A stretch of DNA of 25,372 nucleotides from CAYTEH01 sp964436765 (lineage in GTDB: Bacteria; Patescibacteriota; Gracilibacteria; Peribacterales; Peribacteraceae): contig CAYTEH010000020.1 of the NCBI GenBank assembly GCA_964436765.1, forward strand, positions 1 through 25,372, in the 5' to 3' direction. This document shows, one piece after another, positions 20,696 to 25,372 of this stretch; the stretch's first letter is position 1; each line of letters starts with the position of its first letter. The translations under genes and the position numbers were made by a program. The notes under the pieces are model-generated. The model worked only from the letters and a program-made list of their open reading frames with translations, made no database searches and was not told where the DNA came from.

Positions 20696-21247
20696 TTGCG
20701 CATCTTGAAACGTCTCGCAGATCAGTTTTGGCATTGGTACGAACGTCACTACCTGCTCAACATTACGCTGAGCGCGGGCCTCTTCGTGCTGCAGCTCTTC
20801 CACCTCTACTGGCTCACCACCCACGTGGTGCTCTTTAAGCTCCTGGGGCAGAGCTACTTCGACCCGTCGCCCGGGCTCCAGTACATCCTCATTGCGGTCG
20901 ATTACACCGAGATCCCGGCGCTCATCGCCACGTCGGCCGTGTATCTGCACGATATGCGAAAGGGTGTCCGTTCGCGGGCGCTCCTGTACCTGCTCTTCCT
21001 CAATACCCAGTGGCTGCACCTCTTCTGGATTACCGACGAGTTCGTGGTGAACAGCATCCATGGTGCGGGCACGGTGCTGCCTCTGTGGCTCGCGTGGGTG
21101 GCCATCGTGATCGATTACCTGGAACTTCCCGTCATCGCCGATACCGTCCGGCGCTTTGTCATCGCGCTCCGCAAAGCGACGAAGAAGGCCGGCAGGGGAG
21201 GGAAGCTGGCGAGAGCGGCGAAGTACTATATGTTCAGGAAACCGTGA
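20696..21247 (+). CDS. Membrane protein with a duplicated DYxE[I/L]P motif, TTG start
   Basis: The 183-residue protein has about five membrane helices, rich in Trp, His and Tyr (FVLQLFHLYWLTTHVVLFKL, LYLLFLNTQWLHLFWITDEF). Two helices carry the same motif: DYTEIPALIA (about residues 65-74) and DYLELPVIAD (about 142-151), with acidic residues inside the membrane, plus HD (LHD) and TDEF nearby. This suggests an internal duplication and possible metal or proton binding. No family is recognised. The tail is basic (RKATKKAGRGGK). The start is TTG 20696 by promoter spacing; TTG 20705 is an alternative. It lies divergent from proS and three bases before the four-helix-bundle element. Confidence 0.68.
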   Translation: MRILKRLADQFWHWYERHYLLNITLSAGLFVLQLFHLYWLTTHVVLFKLLGQSYFDPSPGLQYILIAVDYTEIPALIATSAVYLHDMRKGVRSRALLYLLFLNTQWLHLFWITDEFVVNSIHGAGTVLPLWLAWVAIVIDYLELPVIADTVRRFVIALRKATKKAGRGGKLARAAKYYMFRKP

Positions 21248-21250
21248 CGA

Positions 21251-21274
21251 AATGATCAATGAAGCAATGAACAA
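21251..21274 (+). repeat. Left inverted-repeat arm of the four-helix-bundle element
   Basis: 24 bases, an exact inverted match to 21855-21878. It begins three bases after the preceding stop codon. The word AATGATCAATG at its start recurs at 21273-21283. Confidence 0.85.
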
Positions 21275-21316
21275 TGATCAATGGAATTACAAATGCATAT
21301 GTTTCAAGGATGAAAG

Positions 21317-21694
21317 TCACACATGGCTAAAGCCTGTAGTGCGAATGCTTGCAAAGAAAATACGGACGAGTTCATCAGCTTCTTGCAGAAGTACTCTACG
21401 TTCATTTTCTACTTCGACGGGAAGCTTCACTTCTAACAAGCGCAACCATACGGTGCATTCCCTCGCCTCTTTTTTGCAGATTTTTAGCTTGGCCGCGAAA
21501 TCGCGCTTGCTTGAAGCTTCCTGTGCTTCCCCGTAATTTGCCGCGACTGAGCCGGATGCCCTCACAAGTTGCTTACAGTCTGATTCCGTACTGACTGTTT
21601 TTGGTATTCCATGCACAAATAGCCTTACACGATTTGCGAATTTCTGCGTTCGCGCCTCAAGATCGTATTGGCGCTTATCAGGGGTATTTTTCAT
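21317..21694 (-). CDS. Four-helix-bundle protein (23S rRNA intervening-sequence protein family)
   Basis: The 125-residue protein matches the family well: YDLEARTQKFANRVRLFVHG, then QLVRASGSVAANYGEAQEAS (Q..R...S...NY.EA), FAAKLKICKKEARECTVWLR and LLQEADELVRIFFASIRTT. It forms a pentameric four-helix bundle with a basic surface in solved relatives; the related Avd protein works in diversity-generating retroelements. The role of stand-alone copies is unknown. It is the only gene of the inverted-repeat element, with about 40 bases to the left arm and an AT-rich 160-base leader region. No reverse transcriptase or variable-repeat gene is in the window, so a retroelement role is not supported here. 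Confidence 0.9.
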   Translation of the reverse strand: MKNTPDKRQYDLEARTQKFANRVRLFVHGIPKTVSTESDCKQLVRASGSVAANYGEAQEASSKRDFAAKLKICKKEARECTVWLRLLEVKLPVEVENERRVLLQEADELVRIFFASIRTTGFSHV

Positions 21695-21854
21695 GTGAGT
21701 ATCACATCACTTCAGTTTTTTCCGTCATAGTCAGTTTTTTGTGATTCTTTAAGGTGCACCGAAATTTTGGCTTACTGAAGAATAGTTTGACGTTCTGTGT
21801 ACAAAAAGAACACTCAAGACTTCGTTCATTTATGATTCAATATTCGTCCTTTCC

Positions 21855-21878
21855 TTGTTCATTGCTTCATTGATCATT
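21855..21878 (-). repeat. Right inverted-repeat arm of the four-helix-bundle element
   Basis: Exact inverted copy of 21251-21274. It ends ten bases before the divergent-PAP2 stop at 21889, so the element fills the whole convergent gap. Confidence 0.85.
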
Positions 21879-21888
21879 GTTCATTCAG

Positions 21889-22302
21889 CTAGGCCGCCAG
21901 GACAATCCCGGCAAAAGTAACAACCACCCCGAATGCAATTCCCCCCAGCACTTCCACGAGGCTGTGCCCCGTGCGCTCGGAGAACCTCACTTTCTTCTGC
22001 AGCAGGTTGAGCACCTTTCCCTGGTCGCCGACGGCCCGTCGCGAGCTCATGGCGTCGTACCAGGTGATGCCCGCGAACGTGAAGGCGATGGCGAACTCGG
22101 CTGAATGCACGCCGGTCATCTTCGCCACGATGATGCAGAGCGAGGTCACAAACGCCGAGTGGCTGCTGGGCATGCCGCCCGGGCGGAACAGGCCTCCTTT
22201 CCAGTTGCCCGTCTCGATTCCCTCCAGCACGATTTTCGTGCCCTCGCACAAGACGAGGACCGCGAGGGGGATCAGGAAGGGGTAGAGGCGGAGGAGTGTC
22301 AT
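21889..22302 (-). CDS. Divergent PAP2 family (DUF212) membrane protein
   Basis: The 137-residue protein has the DUF212 layout: an N-terminal helix (FLIPLAVLVLCEGTKIVLEG), FRPGGMPSSHSAFVTSL, the phosphatase-like P-SSHS motif, ITWYDAMSSRRAVGDQGKVL with the conserved D...RRAVG.Q...LN, and RTGHSLVEVLGGIAFGVVVT with the G-H-S/T..EV.GG motif. These keep the histidines of acid phosphatases, so a lipid- or isoprenyl-phosphate phosphatase activity is plausible though unproven. ATG 22302 is 11 bases after the previous stop, making it the last gene of a four-gene minus-strand run. Confidence 0.88.
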   Translation of the reverse strand: MTLLRLYPFLIPLAVLVLCEGTKIVLEGIETGNWKGGLFRPGGMPSSHSAFVTSLCIIVAKMTGVHSAEFAIAFTFAGITWYDAMSSRRAVGDQGKVLNLLQKKVRFSERTGHSLVEVLGGIAFGVVVTFAGIVLAA

Positions 22303-22313
22303 ATCCAGGAAAT

Positions 22314-23459
22314 TTAGGTGGTCGCAGCCCGTAGTATATACCTTCGTGAAGGTGTTCCACGATCAAGGGTGATATCACTCGTTCCACCTGCTGTTGCCAA
22401 TCTGGTAATGACTGCGGCTAGCTGGTTCCTCGGCAGCTCGCTTGTAATCTGGGGGTCTGTTCCGTTGGTAAGAGGATCGGGATTGTCCACCGTCAGAGCC
22501 AGATTGCCACTTGGATTCCGTTGCAGTGTGCGGAAAGTAAGGTTCATGGCGATGGGAACCGTAGCAAATACGGGCTGCCCCGGTTGTGTGAGCCAAGTAC
22601 CTGCATTCGGCTGAACAGTCAGTGTCATCCTCCTGCCATTAATATTGATGTTTCCGTTTCCGATCGTGACATTGACCCCGTTGATCGTCCGTTCCAGAGG
22701 GGGATTTGATGCCAGCAGGTCTCCTGCAGGAAGCGCTTCGATTGTTTTCTGCAATTCTTCCCCGGTTTTCTTCTCTTGCTCTTCCAGTTTTTTCTTTTCT
22801 TCCTCCTGCTTCTTGATCTGCTCAGGAGTGAGGGGTGTGGCCGGTGTCGATCTCAGGAATTCCGGTAGCCAGCTTGGGTTCAAGCGCTGCAGGCCGATGA
22901 GGCCGGCCGCGCCTGCGGCGACACCCGCTCCGAACGTGGCAAGGGATCTGAGCCAGCCGCCGACGTATTCGACGCCGCGTCTGACGCCGCGGTAGGCGCC
23001 GCGGCCCGCTCCGAAGAGTATTCTTTTTGCAATGTACAGAGCGCCCAGCGCCGTGGCGCCTCCCGCGAGCGCCGCACCCGTTTCGCCCAAGCCCGCGCGG
23101 CGGAACCAGTTATAGGGCGACCAGTTATGAGTGGTGACCGTGTGGAGCGTGTCGTTATCGAACCGGCGTTCCAGGATGCCGTGGCCGGCGAGGGACGACG
23201 AAAGCTGGTTCAGGGCCGAGAGCGTTTCGTCCTGCACGTTGGTGCGCTGCTGGAGGCCGTTCAGGAAGCTCGCGCGGTTTGTGACTTGCGCGTGCAGGAC
23301 CGACAGTCTTTTTCGTGTGCCTTCGTCGGTGACGTTCTCGGGTGTCAGAAGGCCGCGCAGGTCCTGCAGCTGCTTCCGGAGCACTTCGGTGTCGGCGCCG
23401 CCCGAGCTGAGCTCTTTATGGACCGCTTCGGTGGTTTTCTGAAGTTCCTGGAGCGACAT
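22314..23459 (-). CDS. Large protein of unknown function with coiled coil and Gly/Arg-rich membrane segment
   Basis: The 381-residue protein has no recognised family. From the N-terminus: a helical, probably coiled-coil region (about 1-95, SLQELQKTTEAVHKELSSGG, DLRGLLTPE), a segment YNWFRRAGLGETGAALAGGA with hydrophobic helices flanking a Gly/Arg-rich patch (GAGRGAYRGVRRGVEYVGGW) and a second hydrophobic stretch (about 165-182), a highly charged helix (EQIKKQEEEKKKLEEQEKKT), and a C-terminal beta-rich domain with Asn-rich repeats (VTIGNGNININGRRMTLTVQ). It is likely membrane-associated. It lies 13 bases after the next upstream gene and 11 before the PAP2-like gene. The short leader is pyrimidine-rich. 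Confidence 0.72.
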   Translation of the reverse strand: MSLQELQKTTEAVHKELSSGGADTEVLRKQLQDLRGLLTPENVTDEGTRKRLSVLHAQVTNRASFLNGLQQRTNVQDETLSALNQLSSSLAGHGILERRFDNDTLHTVTTHNWSPYNWFRRAGLGETGAALAGGATALGALYIAKRILFGAGRGAYRGVRRGVEYVGGWLRSLATFGAGVAAGAAGLIGLQRLNPSWLPEFLRSTPATPLTPEQIKKQEEEKKKLEEQEKKTGEELQKTIEALPAGDLLASNPPLERTINGVNVTIGNGNININGRRMTLTVQPNAGTWLTQPGQPVFATVPIAMNLTFRTLQRNPSGNLALTVDNPDPLTNGTDPQITSELPRNQLAAVITRLATAGGTSDITLDRGTPSRRYILRAATT

Positions 23460-23472
23460 ACAAAGAGGGAAA

Positions 23473-25095
23473 TCAGCTGGGAATCACGATTTGGGATGCA
23501 TCGGTGGCGTCCGCCGGGAAGCGGATTTTCGTTGCATTGGGATTGTCGCGGAGTTTGTCCATGACGTAGGTCAGCCGCATGCCGGGGCCGCTGATGCCGT
23601 CGGGCCGGATGCGGATATTCGCCGGGTCCCTGTTGTCCTGCGTTTCGTTCTTGATGCGCAGCTCCCTCAGGTTCTGACCTGACGCGGCAGTGCCGGTTTC
23701 GAGCGTGACGATGCGCGTGTCGTTGATCTTGACCTTGTACGCGAGCGGGTTCTCGGTCTTGAAGAATTTCAGCTTCATCTGGTCGCGCGCGTGCAGTTCG
23801 ACGGCATCGGTCTCGTTGTTCGCGATCGTTCTTTCCTGCTGCCCGCTTGGGAAATAGTTGCCGATCGAGTTCCGCACAACCTCCGGGATCTGGTTATTGG
23901 GGCTGTTCGGGTTGTTCGGCTGGGTAGCGGCGACCTTCGCCTCGCTTTCGATCCGGGCAAGGTATGCTTTCGCATTGGCTTCCGTACTTTGCGCGAAGGT
24001 GGGTTTCGTGCTGACAGGCTTACCTTCGCGTTTGTATCTGCAGTACTGCTGGATGCAATTCATGAGCCTGCCCTGATCTTCGGGGGACATGCGCATGGCG
24101 GTGACGATATCCTGCGTTTTTTTCTTCTCGACTGCCGTCAGCTGAACGGGAGGCGTCCTGCTCTGCGCTTCCTTCAGGACGATATCCCTGAACATCAGCG
24201 ATTCGCCCAGGTCGCGCGGCAGCAAGGCGTTCAGGAACCTGTTCGGCCCCATGTATGTGGCAAGCAGTTCGCCCATCGAGCCCATGAGGCCGTCGATGAA
24301 TTTTTCGGCAGCCTCGTTGGCATTGGCGCCCTCGCCGCCGAAAATGCGGGCGAGACGGGGGAATGCGTTGAACATTTGCGTGGCGAACCCGAGGGTGCTT
24401 TGGCGGAAGCTGTTGCCGGTGTTCAGGTTGCCCTGGCTGACACCTGCCGAGGGGGCCGGCTGCGGATACGGGGTCGGGTTTCCCGGGGTCGAGTTGCCAA
24501 CGTCCGTGCCCAGTTTGGTGATCTGTTCGCGGCGCGCGGCAAGCGAGCCGAGGTAGTTCATCACTTCCACAGGCGCGCCCGAGATGGGGAGCGTGGCCGC
24601 GAGGATTGTGCCCGCGGCTTCGGGGTTATTGACGATCTGCAGTCCGCCCTGCATTGTTTTCTGCATTGACTCGTAGACCGCCTTCATACTGAAGGCGTTC
24701 AGGGATTCCCGGGTTTTATGTTCCTGTTCCAGCTTTTCCAGCATCTGCTGCGGCTGGTTCAGGAGGGCGATTACGTGCTGCAGCTCTTTGGTGACCTCCT
24801 CGTGTTCGGTGGGATCGCCGTTAAGGGTGATCATGTCGGGGACGGCATCCTCCGCGGAGGTGTTCGCAGGCGTCGTGTGCCGGTGCAGCACCCGCACGAG
24901 CGGTTGAAGCTGCCTGCCCAGAACCAGGCCGTCCTGCGCCGCTGCAGACATCGCGTTTTGCAGGGCACCGAGTCGCAGCGTGCCTGCTTCCGGCATATCC
25001 TGGATCTGTTTCGACAGCTCCTCCACCTGCCTGCGGATCAATTCGGCATGGCCGGTGAGGATTTCGATTGTCGGTCTGGATGTTTCGATGGACAT
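23473..25095 (-). CDS. Large soluble protein of unknown function (540 residues)
   Basis: No family is recognised. The N-terminal half is helical and amphipathic, with probable coiled coils (IRRQVEELSKQIQDMPEAGT, LQHVIALLNQPQQMLEKLEQ). A Pro/Gly/Asn/Ser-rich linker follows (about 200-225, PGNPTPYPQPAPSAGV), then a helical block (FNAFPRLARIFGGEGANANE) and a C-terminal beta-rich domain (MKLKFFKTENPLAYKVKIND, TRIVTLETGTAAS). There is no signal peptide or membrane helix. The N- and C-terminal layout (helical front, disordered linker, beta domain) parallels its downstream neighbour, suggesting the two make one structure. It starts 30 bases after the small gene at 25126. Confidence 0.72.
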   Translation of the reverse strand: MSIETSRPTIEILTGHAELIRRQVEELSKQIQDMPEAGTLRLGALQNAMSAAAQDGLVLGRQLQPLVRVLHRHTTPANTSAEDAVPDMITLNGDPTEHEEVTKELQHVIALLNQPQQMLEKLEQEHKTRESLNAFSMKAVYESMQKTMQGGLQIVNNPEAAGTILAATLPISGAPVEVMNYLGSLAARREQITKLGTDVGNSTPGNPTPYPQPAPSAGVSQGNLNTGNSFRQSTLGFATQMFNAFPRLARIFGGEGANANEAAEKFIDGLMGSMGELLATYMGPNRFLNALLPRDLGESLMFRDIVLKEAQSRTPPVQLTAVEKKKTQDIVTAMRMSPEDQGRLMNCIQQYCRYKREGKPVSTKPTFAQSTEANAKAYLARIESEAKVAATQPNNPNSPNNQIPEVVRNSIGNYFPSGQQERTIANNETDAVELHARDQMKLKFFKTENPLAYKVKINDTRIVTLETGTAASGQNLRELRIKNETQDNRDPANIRIRPDGISGPGMRLTYVMDKLRDNPNATKIRFPADATDASQIVIPS

Positions 25096-25125
25096 ACGCG
25101 TGTGAGAAGTGGATGTGGGTCCTGG

Positions 25126-25356
25126 TCAGGCTGTCTTGTTTGCCGGCGTGAAATTCTGGATCGCGCTGTTCAGCGCGCCGAAGTAATCCGACAGCTTTTT
25201 CTGCATGCTCTTGTCCTCGGGGATCGTCAGAAGCTTCTCCAGCTTCACGCATGTCTGTTCGTCCAGCGTCGGGAGTTTCGCAAGCCAGAAGGCGCACTCA
25301 TCGGGTGTCAGAAGCAGGCTCTGCTCGATCATTGACTGCAGTTTTTTTCTGTTCAT
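25126..25356 (-). CDS. Small helical protein of unknown function (76 residues)
   Basis: MNRKKLQSMIEQSLLLTPDE starts a compact, charged, all-helical protein (WLAKLPTLDEQTCVKLEKLL, KSMQKKLSDYFGALNSAI). No DNA-binding or enzymatic motif is evident. The spacing to the 540-residue protein (30 bases) and the shared orientation suggest one operon of four genes ending at 21889. The window ends 16 bases upstream of its ATG, so the promoter is mostly outside. Confidence 0.65.
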   Translation of the reverse strand: MNRKKLQSMIEQSLLLTPDECAFWLAKLPTLDEQTCVKLEKLLTIPEDKSMQKKLSDYFGALNSAIQNFTPANKTA

Positions 25357-25372
25357 GGGGTTTGTGTGAAGA

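Larger units (their letters stand above)
21251..21878. mobile_element. Candidate IVS-like element: four-helix-bundle gene between perfect inverted ends
   Basis: A 628-bp segment with perfect 24-bp inverted ends (21251-21274 and 21855-21878) encloses a single gene for a four-helix-bundle protein. The inside is plainly AT-richer than the flanks, especially 21695-21850. It also holds a 10-base direct repeat TCAGTTTTTT at 21712-21721 and 21731-21740 in the gene's upstream region. The arms are built of AATGATCAATG-type words. The size, ends and encoded protein match the intervening sequences (IVS) found inside some bacterial 23S rRNA genes, but here the element sits between two convergent protein genes. 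No target duplication is obvious. Confidence 0.6.

Noticed and set aside
19787..21274. 495-codon minus-strand frame overlapping proS
   Set aside because: It is proS read in another phase; the real synthetase frame contains all class II motifs.
21317..21694. Four-helix-bundle gene as part of a diversity-generating retroelement
   Set aside because: No reverse transcriptase, template repeat or variable C-type-lectin target is present in the window; the IVS-like architecture explains the locus better.

Overview
The window is a GC-rich (my estimate is high-50s % GC), densely packed bacterial chromosome segment. Three things suggest a Candidate Phyla Radiation (Patescibacteria) genome, perhaps from the Peregrinibacteria/Peribacteria side: many small secreted or membrane proteins of no known family, a stand-alone four-helix-bundle (23S rRNA intervening-sequence type) gene, and very short leaders without Shine-Dalgarno sites. 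That placement is inference; there is no rRNA marker here. TGA is used as a stop throughout, so the code is standard. No tRNA, rRNA or CRISPR array is visible.

Layout. 1-2072: a stress/small-protein cassette with two 5'-truncated AHSA1/SRPBCC remnants, a DoxX-like membrane protein, a DUF1428 protein and an unknown protein. 2092-5182: an MFS transporter, a cold-shock protein, two secreted proteins of unknown function and a 51-residue ORF behind a dyad-rich AT-rich divergent promoter region. 5446-10747: a complete copper-homeostasis operon with CsoR repressor, CopA Cu(I) P-type ATPase, an unknown four-helix membrane protein, a lipoprotein multicopper oxidase with methionine-rich segments, a DUF302 protein, and a strong terminator. 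10806-16148: a lipoprotein, an unknown 384-residue protein, an RlmI-like rRNA methyltransferase, a secreted pilin-like domain, an AI-2E family transporter and a nitroreductase. 16184-21247: Bcp/PrxQ peroxiredoxin, a small membrane protein, a PRMT-like methyltransferase, DUF1003 and PH-domain membrane proteins, prolyl-tRNA synthetase and a membrane protein with a duplicated DYxE[I/L]P motif. 21251-21878: a 628-bp element with perfect 24-bp inverted ends around a four-helix-bundle gene. 21889-25356: a divergent-PAP2 protein and three large or small proteins of unknown function in one tight run.

How the parts work together. The copper operon is a self-contained sense/export/oxidise module. Bcp, nitroreductase, DoxX and the multicopper oxidase together point to life with oxidative or metal stress. 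The strongest cross-cutting signals are regulatory. At least twelve genes have a -10-like hexamer ending only 3-8 bases before the start codon, which predicts leaderless mRNAs and corrects several starts. Genes that are not leaderless have pyrimidine-rich leaders in place of a Shine-Dalgarno site. Two divergent gene pairs share one symmetrical TATA -10 box. Convergent or 3' gaps are filled by inverted-repeat structures, one of which appears to house the four-helix-bundle element.
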